In this document: piece after piece, positions 50,501 through 59,652 of the stretch
Position numbering within the stretch: position 1 is the first letter of the stretch
Layout: every line of letters starts with the position of its first letter
NCBI RefSeq assembly: GCF_964355755.1
Contig: NC_092670.1
Span: 18,043,201 to 18,103,200 of the forward strand
DNA from: Antedon mediterranea
Taxonomy: Eukaryota; Echinodermata; Crinoidea; Comatulida; Antedonidae
Length of the DNA: 60,000 nucleotides
Direction: 5' to 3'
Position numbers and translations under genes: made by a program
The notes under the pieces: generated by a model
Seen by the model: the letters and a program-made list of their open reading frames with translations, nothing else
Database searches by the model: none
Told to the model about the DNA's origin: nothing

Positions 50501-53500
50501 CAAAATGCGTGACGATATAGAGGGCTCTATAATATAATACCGTACCAGTTCCGTAGTATCAATTGACAAAAGTTGAAATACTGTAAAAAAGAAGGTTACA
50601 TTTTAAACAAACATCACAGTGTCGAAACGACCGTACATCTCGACAGCAACCAAAATGCGTGACGATATAGAGGGCTCTATAATATAATACCGTACCAGTT
50701 CCGTAGTATCAATTGACAAAAGTTGAAATACTGTAAAAAAGAAGGTTACATTTTAAACAAACGTCACAGTGTCGAAACGACATACATCTCGACAGCAACC
50801 GCAATGTGTGACGATATAGAGGGCGCACTATAATTTAATACCAGATAATTCCAGTAATACCGGTCGATTACATTATGTACCAGCAGTACATGATGCATCT
50901 TAATACTTAAATACTTACCGACTTTAAGAACGTACTCATCCACGATATAAGCACCATCGGTATCTTGATCGGTATCAAATTCAATATCAGCAACTTGGAC
51001 GACAGCTGACAGCATTGTGAAAATCATAAGGATGTCCTGTCAACAACAATAAATTACAATATCACAAATTATATAATGTTTGCATATTTCCTACGACAAA
51101 TAAATCGTCACCGCGTCAATGTCTACAAAACATGCATAAGCCTTCTCCATGATTGAAGGCTGTTTCCAAAGAAGTTTCTGTGCTAACGCAGGTAAATACT
51201 CTTTCACACCACTGAAAAAGCATTCTTCGATAAGACTCGCCGCTTACGATAATATAATAGGTCAACCCATTTGCGTAGTGTACACGCGTAGCTAGTGGGA
51301 ACTAAAGGTTGGTTCACACTAGAGACGCAACACAAGGACGTAACGCAACATAATATAATGGAGTTGGACAATCACAAGCAATGGATTATTTGAACTGTCG
51401 CTTGTCGTAGGTCAACACGCTTGCGTTGCCTTTACGTCATTGCGTTGCGACTCTATAGTGGGAACCAAGCATTAGCTTAATACGCACATACAATAATCTA
51501 TTTTGTTTAAGATTCACTTTCGATTGACAACATACCTCTGGAGTAAATCCAACCATTTCTAAGATATCTTGAAGCTCATCAAACATCTTCTGGCAGTGAA
51601 AGAAGTCATCTTCACTTTCGTAGATGTGACTTTTTCCGTATTTATTGAGAACCCTGCAAGATAAATTGGAACAATTATCATAGAAAGTATAACGAGTCAA
51701 CCATGCTATCTTATTCTTATGCTCTGTCTACACTATCAAACTTTATGTGACAAAAAATGTGATGTGCCCAAATATAGACATGATGATATGATCAGATCAC
51801 TCCATATTTGAGTATACCACTACCATATTTGGGCACATCACACTTTTTTTGTCATCTAGTTTGATAGTGTAGACAGAGCTTTACTGACAAACTAGAAAGC
51901 TATCGACGAGTTTTTCTAGACTATGACTGGAGGCACGATCTCCTTTACAAAAATGCAATATATAATGTCTTTGTACGTGCTCGTACGCCTTTAAGCTCTG
52001 TCACACTATCAAACTTTATGTGACAAAAAATATGATGTTCACATATATATGGATATGAGACGTCATATCACTACTTTATTTGGACACATCACACTGTAAA
52101 ACTAGTTTGACAGTGTAGACAAAGCTTAAGGCCTTATAACATAATAACAAGATTTTTATTCTATGAAAAATCAAACACCAGTCATGCTATTTTGTGAGTA
52201 TACTACCCTTTTGAAGTATTCTTTCTATGTGTTCAGAGATTGATCTCTATTAGAGATCTGGAATCTTTTAGTATATTTTTTTTAGAAACAGTCCTTTAAT
52301 TTTTTTTATTGTGTTTTATTAAAGAAATACCTGGTGAGCATTTACCTGTGTTGTTCCGGTGGGCTGAGCAGAAGACCTACCAACTGCTGCTCCGTAAGAC
52401 CCGCAAACATGTAATAAAAGATGTGGAAGTTCTTCTCTCCATTCGACTGATAGATGACTCTTGATTTCTCTAATAAATATTGGTCAATCTTTGCTGTAGA
52501 AAAAAAATTCAATATACGGTTAGAATATATGAACCAATTCATCTGTTTCAATACTTGTAGTTATGCTTGGTTCCCATTCACACGGACGTAAACGCAACGC
52601 AAGCGAGTCGAGCAGTTGGAACAATCCATCGCTTGTGATTGGTAAAATCACTAGTGGAAACCCAGCTTGTTGTCATTACAGTACACCTTGTCTGAGAGAA
52701 ACAGCTATGTGTAGTTCTCTTGTTTCATTTCAAGAATTTGAAAGACAAGTAACTGAAATGATGTGCTAAAAAAACCAGAAAATCTAACAACAGAACACTG
52801 TTCGCCTTGGCAAAATAGGAACTCGTAACAGTCCTTTGATCTTATGGCTGGCTGCGACAAATACTAACAATACTGTACTACTGTATGTACAGTAGGCCTA
52901 CATAGTCTCTGCGGCGCACGGCGCTCGTTAAATGGCGTGGAACTGATCGTGTCGCAGCCACAAACAAAAACCCCTGTTTAATATCCGGAGCTCAACATCC
53001 TGTTGTTAGTTTTCCTCGGCTAAACTATCTTTTGCATGTATTCTTAGTGGGTATCCATTTTATCCGCCTAACAGTGTACTTTTAATGATATTCTTATTAT
53101 CCATACCTCCTACTATCTGTCCATCGTTTGAAAATTTTAATTCAACGAATTTGCCAAATCGACTTGAGTTGTCGTTCATTACAGTTTGTGAGTTGCCAAA
53201 TGCTTCCAGAAGAGGATTTACCTAATAATAAACATAAATCATTTATCGAATAATACCATGTTCAGCGGTTGCATTTGACAGCCTGTTTGTCTGTATTTAT
53301 ATCCGTTTTTAATAAAGTCCCAGTTTGACTTCCTTAGTTCAACTCTGTAGGCCTATATACAGTTGTGTTTTGTGAATTGCATAACGTTTCTTATCTATCT
53401 ATTTATCTACCTTATCTCTGATACAGAAACCTAGACGCTTTATACTCATTAATTATTTATACAAATCTAGAGAAGGAAAACTACTATTTTTCTTTCTCTG

Positions 53501-56306
53501 AAATTCCGATGACTGTGAGGGTAGAGGTAAACCATCTATATCTTAATTTTATTCTGCTCTATATTTTTATCAAGCACTGATCTAGACGATCTAGATTTAC
53601 GCTTGCTACGCATAATATGAATGGTTTACATAATTTTAATTAAGTTATCTGTAATGTATTTACAGACCTGTAATGCAATAGTTATGTCTCTCGGTAAAAA
53701 CGAATTTCCATAAATTATAAATCTACGGAAATCGTTATCCCATCAGCATTTCTTAATAGGTTCTTTTACAAATGTTGCTGGTAAAACTTAGCAACAAACA
53801 GGTGTTTTGTTGCAATCAATCTCTCATTTCAGATGAAGGCTGTTTGGATGCAAACTACCAAACAGTAATGACAATACGGATGATATAATAGATATTATTA
53901 TGCGAAAATAAAATATACTCTCGTACACCAACAAGGAAACAAACAATATTAATATATTCTACTTGCATTAATCAAACTCTTTCTAAAACAAATTTGTTCA
54001 TGCTTCAATACAGCCTATTACACAATTAATGTAGGCTTACACCAAAGATTATATAGCGCCGCTACGCGGCGCAAGATAGGTAACTGTTGCCAAGCTCCTA
54101 TCTTATAACACTACGCGCCCAGTAAATCCATGGACGCCATTCGGGCGGCGCGGACAGGTTATTATTGTGATTTAAATGTAAATGGTTTAAATTTTGCGGT
54201 CCGCCTCGAAGTAGCTGTGGTTAACCATCTTTATGATTGATTCATGGAAAAGGGAAGAAATTATGTAAACAAAGTAAAATAAAAGTTTCTTTGGGATCTG
54301 GACACTTTCCGATTAATTCTTTGTGTTTACATTGATATGTTTGGTTAGAGAACTTCGTTCTTTAACCGAAACATCGTGGATATTGCCTTGACAACGACTT
54401 TATTCCGGTTCAAACTTGTCCGCCGGAATGGCGTCCATGGATTACAAAGGTCTCACCCAGTTACCTATCTTGCGCCGCGTAGCGGCACTATACAATCTTT
54501 GCTTACACATGTTTGTTTTCGTGAAGATGAACTATAACTCTGTTACTCTACCGAAAGCTCTAGTGTGCCGGAAAATCCAATCGAACGCCAATGTTTCGTT
54601 TTCACGCGGCTACGCACATATCGATTGGCGCATAGCCGCGTGAAAACGAAACATTGATGTTCGATTCGCCGGACCGGAACCGTGCCGGAACAGGTGTGAA
54701 AGACCCTTAAAGCCCGGCGCACACTAGAGCTTTCGGCTGAGCCAACTGGCACGAGTAACACTTGGCTCACTAAAAAATTTGCCGCAAACTGTGATCGCGT
54801 TCTATTGGACGCACACTAAACGCCTCCAGTACGCGATTTTTTGATTGGATAATTACTTACTACGCTATACGGCACGCGCTGAAATATCATAATAAATCAG
54901 AAAATGTCATGCGCAGTGGAATTTTTTAGTGAGCAGGAAGCTCACGTTCGGCGCACACTTGAGGAAAATGGCACGCGTGCCAAAAAATATTAAACACGAT
55001 AGATATTTTCCTCAGCGGCACGCGTGGCCAATTCCTCACGAAATCTCCGGCGCACACTGTGAGGCAAGTGTTACTCGTGGCAGCTAGCTCAGCCGAAAGC
55101 TCTAGTGTGCGCGTGGCTTAACGCATGAAGGGACATAAAGCGGACGCGCGCGTACAAAATGCAGCATTAATCATCAGCTTTTGTACGACGCGCGTCGCGT
55201 CTCTTTTATGGTGCGCGTACGGTTTCATTTATACCTGTAAAATTTTTGCTTGTAGATTTTGTTTCTGGCTGTTACAGTGACTGATAATGTGGCCTATTAT
55301 GTACTTTGCACTTTCCGTTTTCCCAGCACCGGATTCACCGCTTATGACGCAACACTGTCTACTGCGGGTCCGCTTCATGTTGCCGTAAGCTTTATCGGCT
55401 ACCGCGAATATGTGTGGCGGCATCGATTTGCGGTATGTCAGGTTTGTGTAAGCACATGATAGCTAAAAAATAATAAAGAAGTTACGTTTTAATGGTACAG
55501 TAGATTGATTTGTTGTGTAAAACCCAAATGCCTCCCAACATCATTTTAATAAATAGTCATAATCATCATTATCGTCGTCGTTCTATCTATCACCTTCGTA
55601 ATAATCGATGTATTCATTTTTAATATCACTTTCATCATCATTGAAATATCATGCTGTTTTCTATAATTTTACTTACATCGTATGTGTAGATTGACAAGGG
55701 CTGATATGGATTCACGGAAATCAAAATATCACCAATGTATGTCTGTAAAATAAAAAATCACAACAATTAAACTGCATAACGTTTAGACTGGCACACTAGT
55801 AGTCGTCAATGCGCAACAGTAGTTCCTATTGTTGATTACGTAATAGCCAGTACGTATTACTCCTTGTCTACATTTAAAATGTTTACGCTTTTGAAAATGT
55901 ATTACGCATACAAATATCGCCTAATGTATGTGCGCATATTAATGTTTTATGTATAATTAGGCCTACACACAGAGTTTGTGTATCCAACAGACTTGTACAT
56001 TTATCTATTTCTACGATACCGTACAATTATAGGAAAAATCTGCTATAGCTCGAGATAGATAACCAGTACAGTATATAAATTGCGGTTAAAGAGGGTTAGG
56101 TTTTAATTCTAATGATCCTGGTGTAAAACAAAGCAAATAACAGGAACTAGAATAGATAGGCTAAGTGTTTCATGTTCGTTTTCTAGGCCACTTACATAGA
56201 TGATATTATTTTCATAACGACGCATTAACTCCGCAATTAACGTCTTCTCGTCGAGGGTTGTCAGGACCGTCAGGTCGTCAACCAAACCAATGTTGGCCTG
56301 CGCCAT
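35526..56306 (-). CDS. Unconventional myosin with C-terminal MH2 (SMAD-type) domain
   Basis: Twenty-five coding exons join in phase into 1,218 residues: 56306-56196, 55742-55677, 55462-55235, 53221-53107, 52493-52346, 51653-51536, 51036-50919, 50427-50356, 49998-49860, 49241-49016, 48804-48631, 48045-47918, 47769-47650, 46975-46900, 46239-46034, 45765-45654, 45289-45029, 44742-44572, 44374-44220, 40387-40156, 39677-39488, 39334-39258, 39022-38863, 38436-38296, 35638-35526. The motor is about residues 5-730: P-loop GESGAGKT 101-108, switch [11 protein letters not shown] 151-160, [13 protein letters not shown], a glutamate at the TEDS position (16 residues before DALAK), switch [10 protein letters not shown] 383-390, and actin-binding FVRCVKPN. 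One IQ motif ([13 protein letters not shown]) lies near 744-757, followed by a charged helix and linker to 863. An MH2 domain spans about 880-1050 (VDGY 905, HIGRGVQLE 936, SFVKD 1026, PCW 1038). A basic tail follows, ending EMEF. There is no SH3-like, kinase or ankyrin N-terminus. Motor activity is inferred from intact motifs; the MH2 partner is unknown. Confidence 0.93.
36267..36318. mobile_element. MITE family B, left end only
   Basis: TAAGCTTGGTTCCCACTAGG followed by ATGCAACGCAAGGACGTAA, the family B terminus, with no matching right arm nearby. In the last myosin intron. Confidence 0.6.
36965..37048. mobile_element. MITE family C, half copy
   Basis: Contains GATACGCATGTGCAGTA and GAATCGCGCGAATAAATT followed by CCTAATGGAAAAACATACTTAA, an inverted match to the left arm of the 34516-34697 element. 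Confidence 0.6.
37055..37320 (-). mobile_element. LINE C-terminal relic (L1/Tx1-like)
   Basis: The minus-strand frame shows [21 protein letters not shown], then [15 protein letters not shown] and [13 protein letters not shown]. The W(x)3W(K) followed by KLQ(x)3(x)KLIH pattern resembles the region after RT in L1/Tx1-type elements. It is short and lies within the last myosin intron. Confidence 0.45.
38150..38291 (+). repeat. Dispersed repeat shared with 59218-59345
   Basis: Blocks CCCCAAGTCTGTA, GTATACGTATGAAACG and ATATGTGCCAAAATATTTAT, then TTTTTACTAATATTAAGTC and AAAACT, recur in inverse orientation at 59218-59345. The repeat ends two or three bases from the 5' splice site of myosin exon 24. 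Confidence 0.75.
39700..39763. mobile_element. MITE family B, right half copy
   Basis: GGTCAACTTGTTTGCGTTGC followed by GTCTACGTCATTTGG and GGGACCAAATCTTTAAG. It directly abuts the next, complete copy. Confidence 0.6.
39764..39910. mobile_element. MITE family B, full copy
   Basis: The ends AAGCTTGATTCCCACTT and AAGTGGGAACCAAGCTT are inverted. The inner GACCAATCACAAGTGACC block is typical of the family. In a myosin intron next to exon 21. Confidence 0.82.
40643..43620 (+). mobile_element. LINE with long open reverse-transcriptase ORF, 5' truncated
   Basis: One open plus-strand frame (40643-43516, 957 codons) has no stop or frameshift. It starts within the last part of an APE-type endonuclease ([24 protein letters not shown]). 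Then come RT motifs: [79 protein letters not shown] and the catalytic [13 protein letters not shown] conserved [12 protein letters not shown] segment and a C-terminal CxxC...HFILQC zinc-like motif follow. The 3' UTR holds a GGGCCAAAGGCC hairpin and ends near ATGCTATAAGT repeats. It sits antisense in the myosin intron between exons 19 and 20, which splits the MH2 domain. The endonuclease is missing, so autonomous mobility is unlikely. Confidence 0.92.
43990..44219. other. Intron sequence beside exon 19
   Basis: No coding exon, repeat family or RNA gene recognised here. Confidence 0.35.
44388..44560. repeat. (ATCA)n-rich tract
   Basis: Impure AATCAATCAATATATCAATC repeats in the myosin intron between exons 18 and 19. 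Confidence 0.8.
44885..44977. mobile_element. MITE family B, right half copy
   Basis: GAATTGTCGCTTTCTGATTA, then GTCAAATTGCTTGTGTTG, CGTACGTCATTGCGTTGC and a weakened end. In a myosin intron. Confidence 0.6.
45895..46012. mobile_element. MITE family A, copy 7
   Basis: Family A core (GTGATGTGCCCAAATATAG, GACATGACGTCATAATGTCC) with a right end GATAGTGTAGACAGACA. It begins about 130 bp from myosin exon 16 and ends about 20 bp from exon 15. Confidence 0.75.
46690..46855. mobile_element. MITE family A, copy 8
   Basis: AAAGCTCTGTCTACACTATC at the left and GGACAGAGCTTTATA at the right. The TGGGCA(C/T)(A/G)TCAC block is duplicated. In the intron between myosin exons 14 and 15. Confidence 0.85.
49420..49475. 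repeat. Near-perfect 56-bp palindrome
   Basis: The arms AAGGGGCATTCACACTTG and CAGGTGTGTATGCCCCTT flank a TTCCGTTTCGCGAAACGGAA centre. Only two mismatches over 28 base pairs, and no loop. In the intron between myosin exons 9 and 10. Confidence 0.92.
49675..49830. repeat. Impure (GAT)n tract
   Basis: GATGATGATTATGACGATG-type repeats next to myosin exon 9. The Asp-rich plus and Ile-rich minus frames over it are repeat artefacts. Confidence 0.85.
50428..50862. repeat. 150-bp tandem triplication including the exon 8 acceptor
   Basis: Units begin at about 50441, 50594 and 50744 (GGTTACATTTTAAACAAAC). Each repeat copies the myosin exon 8 3' splice site and its first 34 bases (TTCCGTAGTATCAATTGAC), giving acceptor-like TTTTTTACAG sites with pseudo-exon starts at 50580 and 50730, besides the true exon start at 50427. 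Confidence 0.9.
51304..51476. mobile_element. MITE family B, full copy
   Basis: The left end GGTTGGTTCACACTAGAG and the right end CTCTATAGTGGGAACCAAGC are inverted, with GACAATCACAAGCAATGG in the middle. Lies between myosin exons 6 and 7. Confidence 0.83.
51719..51884. mobile_element. MITE family A, copy 9
   Basis: GCTCTGTCTACACTATCAAA at the left, inverted at the right (TTTGATAGTGTAGACAGAGC). The best preserved copy in the window. Between myosin exons 5 and 6. Confidence 0.9.
51991..52131. mobile_element. MITE family A, copy 10
   Basis: TTAAGCTCTGTCACACTATC at the left and GACAGTGTAGACAAAGCTTAA at the right. TTAA on each side could be target duplication or part of the termini. Only about 107 bp from copy 9. 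Confidence 0.85.
52563..52676. mobile_element. MITE family B, shortened copy
   Basis: The left end GCTTGGTTCCCATTCACACG and the right end ACTAGTGGAAACCCAGCTT are inverted. The inner part is deleted (CTTGTGATTGGTAAAATCAC remains). In the intron between myosin exons 4 and 5. Confidence 0.75.
54035..54508. mobile_element. hAT-like MITE with 8-bp target duplication
   Basis: The element spans about 54043-54500, flanked on both sides by GCTTACAC. The ends are CAAAGATTATATAG and the inverse CTATACAATCTTTG. The inverted arms of about 90 bp include GCCGCTACGCGGCGCAAG and ATGGACGCCATTC. No transposase frame. The 8-bp duplication and CA-starting terminus fit the hAT superfamily. Confidence 0.85.
54553..54690. 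mobile_element. Foldback element, 110-bp hairpin
   Basis: The arms AATCGAACGCCAATGTTTCG / TTTTCACGCGGCTACGC and their inverse (GCGCATAGCCGCGTG, AAAACGAAACATTGATG) pair over about 45 bp, with a loop containing ATATCGATTG. Short open frames on both strands here are shadows of the palindrome. Confidence 0.8.
54708..55121. mobile_element. MITE with TTAA target duplication
   Basis: TTAA at 54708-54711 and 55118-55121 flank a 406-bp element. The inverted ends carry GCGCACACTAGAGCTTTCGG and CTGAGC. Subterminal CCGGCGCACACT / AGTGTGCGCCGG copies lie inside. The TTAA site would fit piggyBac-like transposition. Confidence 0.82.
55126..55210. repeat. Imperfect hairpin next to exon 3
   Basis: ATAAAGCGGACGCGCGCGTAC pairs with GTACGACGCGCGTCGCGTC..TTTTAT around an AT-rich loop. 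About 25 bp from the 3' end of myosin exon 3. Confidence 0.6.
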
Positions 56307-56325
56307 GCTTTCGCGTGACTTTCGT
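56307..56325 (-). other. 5' UTR part of the first coding myosin exon
   Basis: An acceptor TTTTTTCAG lies just above 56325, so 19 bases of 5' UTR precede the ATG here and at least one non-coding exon must lie further right. A candidate donor (AAAAAGGTGAGT) at 58497 may mark it; this is not certain. Confidence 0.5.
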
Positions 56326-56602
56326 CTGAAAAAAGAGGGGAATTAAAATATGATCATATGCCTAATAAACACATTATTAATTAATAAACATATACTGATT
56401 ACTAATATTAGACAAACGTCTGCACTGACACCATCAAATAAATTTGATTCTCCTAGTGTATCTTGGCTAATGTTATATATATATATATATATAGAATAGG
56501 CAAATTCCAAATGTGACAAAGTATATGTAAACGACGCTGTAATACGATACTTTCCTGAAAGAAACTGAACACTTTTTTAAAAAGAGTGAAGCAAGGCACT
56601 TT

Positions 56603-56760
56603 TGCTTGGTTCCCACTAGAGACGCAACAAAACGACGTAAACGTAAGGGATTTGACTAATCACAAGCGATGAATTTACTAGACTGTCGCTTGTCATTGGT
56701 CAACACGCTTGCGTAGCGTTTACGTCCTTGCGTTGTGTGCTAGTGGAAACCAAGCTTTAC
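56603..56760. mobile_element. MITE family B, reference-quality copy
   Basis: The left end GCTTGGTTCCCACTAGAG and the right end GTGCTAGTGGAAACCAAGC are inverted. Inner GACTAATCACAAGCGATG and CGCTTGTCATTGGTCAAC are inverted as well. 157 bp. Confidence 0.88.
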
Positions 56761-59217
56761 ATTTCGCTGTATTTGACGAAACTCGAAATATTTCGTAAAC
56801 ACTTTTAGCACGCGCCGTATACCATATAGGTATAGTATGTCGTAGCAGTATTAGATTTTATATGAATATACGGTAATTAATACACAACAGGATCTGGTGA
56901 CGTTTAGTCTCTCTCTATTACCATATGCAAAAAATAAATAGAATTTTGAGAACACGATCCTTAATCTGGATTACACACAATTTAATTCAAAATATAGCAT
57001 AATCCTTGACAGTAGACCACAGTTAGTGGTTATTTGGTATATTAATATTTCACCATAATGGTAGGCCTATTGTTTTTGCACAATGACGAGGGTGACAATT
57101 ATTTATATGAATTCGGTCTTCAATCGATATGATACATAATAAAATTTATTTCAGCTGACATCTCGCATTTTCCTACAATGAAAAATGGCACTTCCTGTAA
57201 TTCTGGCTTAAACCCAATAATCTACTATTGCACGCAACCTTACACTGTATATGTTGATGTTATAAAATCAAATCCGCAATGACATTGTGCCCATCTTGCG
57301 CGGCCTACCCATAGCATTACCTCCTGAACTTATTTACTGATTGAAGGGGGGACAATAGACCTACCGTACTATGTAAATACAAATCGTTGAATTTTTCAAG
57401 GTTTGGACTATAAAGTGCACTCTCGCTAGAGTTCAACTTTTTTTCTTCAGTTGTATGGGTAAATTGAGATATTAGGGTTGAATGTTCAAGTATTATAAAC
57501 AACATTAACTAATGTGTGTGTGTACAGTAGGCTCTATTTAATGTTCGTGCTGTTTTTAAACATCCGGGCTATTTCCGAAATGGATCAAATAGATATAGGA
57601 AATAGATAGAGTTCACGTAACGGTTAGTAGGCTTATGCTTGTTGAATCTGAAAATTGTGTATTTAGGCTTCATATAGGGCCAAATGGGTACTTTGAAATT
57701 TTACTTATCCACATGTTTAATGAATAGGCATAGGCCTACATGGAGATAGTAGTAGACTATTGTGTCCACATTAAAAGTGTTTACTCCTTCATAATTCAAC
57801 ATAGTGTAATGCCCTATAGACTATACACAAGATAACCTCAGTACGTAGAAGAATGTTTTACGTGGTTTTTTCTTAAACCTACTCAGGCTTCAGATGTCAC
57901 AGTAAAACGCACGTATCAACAAGATGAGACACGAACACATATACTATATAGCACCACGATCTTTGGTCGTCGCGAACGCACGCGCAAATTTCTCTGCCTG
58001 ACAAAATTATCAATAATGAAACATTATCTACGTTTTAGGAACTGTGTTTCCGTGGATGTACTGTAAAGTCACAGCAAGGCATTTAACTATGTATAGTAGG
58101 CCTATAGGTACTCAACGTTTCAGGCCTATTATAAATTATTCAAATAGTGTATTTTAAAATGTATAGACGTACGTGTGAATGTACAATGACTGTAGTACGG
58201 TACTTGTAGGCTACTCATGTACGTAAATATTGTCATGTGACAACAGTCGTACAAAACTAGTTAAACGTGTGAAACGGACAATGTGGTAGGCCTTATGGTA
58301 CGAATTTTACTTGTCAATTTAGAATCAAGTAAACATTGTCCTGTAATAGTCGTACAAAGAAACAAAGGATCTCTATCGACTTTTAAATGTCGAGTAAGGC
58401 CAGTAGGCTTACCAATATAGACCTAATAAGGAGTAGGAATTCTAACCAGGTCCAAACGAGGCCCACAAAAAGCAACCATTAAGAATACTAACTCACCTTT
58501 TTATCCAATTCATAATTGATTGTTTTTCTAACCAAAATATATGGCCTATACACAAATATCCGGATCGTAACTATACAGTAGGCCTCCCTGTTGCCGTATT
58601 GTAGCAAATAAAACTGATCTAGATTCGAAATCAAATCACCTAACCCACGGTTCCTTTGAGTATGGCATGTTTGAGTTGATCTCTAAAATACCCAAAGATT
58701 TTGCTCCTTTTCTGCTACTCTATTTTAATTAATCCGCCTATTCATAAAATTATATTTATGAATGGGTGACGACAAACCACACTGTTTCATCTAACGCTAC
58801 CGCAGTTACGTATAACTCAGGTATACAAGTCTTTGTTGTTGTGAGTTAACACGCTTCAGTAGTTTATTGATAATCTAAGCGAACGTGATGTCAATCTGCT
58901 GGAACCGTACAAGCCGTTTGAAGAATGGAATATTGTTTGCAAAATCAAGTATTAATATGGTTTATTCATAATTTATAATATCAGATTTACTTATGTTACG
59001 AACAATGTAAGATGAAAACATACGTACGTGATTAAAATCGTTTATGATCATTTCAATTCATATTTTGTCGAAATTAATAATATTAATAGCGACATTATTA
59101 GTAGTTTATTTTACGAGATTTTAACCGGTTAGTTGGTATGCGTTAGTCCATGGGCAGTTCTTTCAACGAAATTTCACACCCCATACCTATAGATATAGTC
59201 TGGGTTCCAGACGGAGT

Positions 59218-59345
59218 TTTGACTTAATATTAGTAAAAAGATAAATATTTTGGCACATATGACGTTTCATACGTATATTACTTGAGACTTTGTATTTCAG
59301 ACAAACATCGAAAAGACTCGAAATAACTACAGACTTGGGGCAAGT
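59218..59345 (-). repeat. Second copy of the repeat at 38150-38291
   Basis: The inverse of the 38-kb copy: GTTTTGACTTAATATTAG, TAAAAAGATAAATATTTTGG, CACATATGACGTTTCATACG and GACTTGGGGCAAGTC. About 80 percent or more identical by eye. Confidence 0.75.
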
Positions 59346-59590
59346 CTACCATAGATATACAGTACTCGAGATATTAATGGCAAAAGTTTCGCCAACTCAA
59401 ATTTGTTTATTTGATGACGTCACTGAAGACTTCTTCCGTTAATTATTGTAATCTTGCTATGATGATTGTCATTGTCACAAACCGCCGACTGTTTGGTTGC
59501 GACATGGTACAATTTGTTTACAAAAATAGAATAGTTACAGTATTACACATACCACAATAATGATGACACAATTGACGTAACAATTCATTA

Positions 59591-59652
59591 CCGTTCATAT
59601 AACATAACACCGTTCATATAACATAACACCGTTCATATAACATAACACCGTA
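59591..59652. repeat. 19-bp tandem repeat, three copies
   Basis: CCGTTCATATAACATAACA repeats at 59591, 59610 and 59629, followed by a partial unit. Confidence 0.93.

Noticed and set aside
54416-54770. Two 75-codon frames on opposite strands
   Set aside because: Both come from inverted-repeat elements; there is no domain and no splice context.
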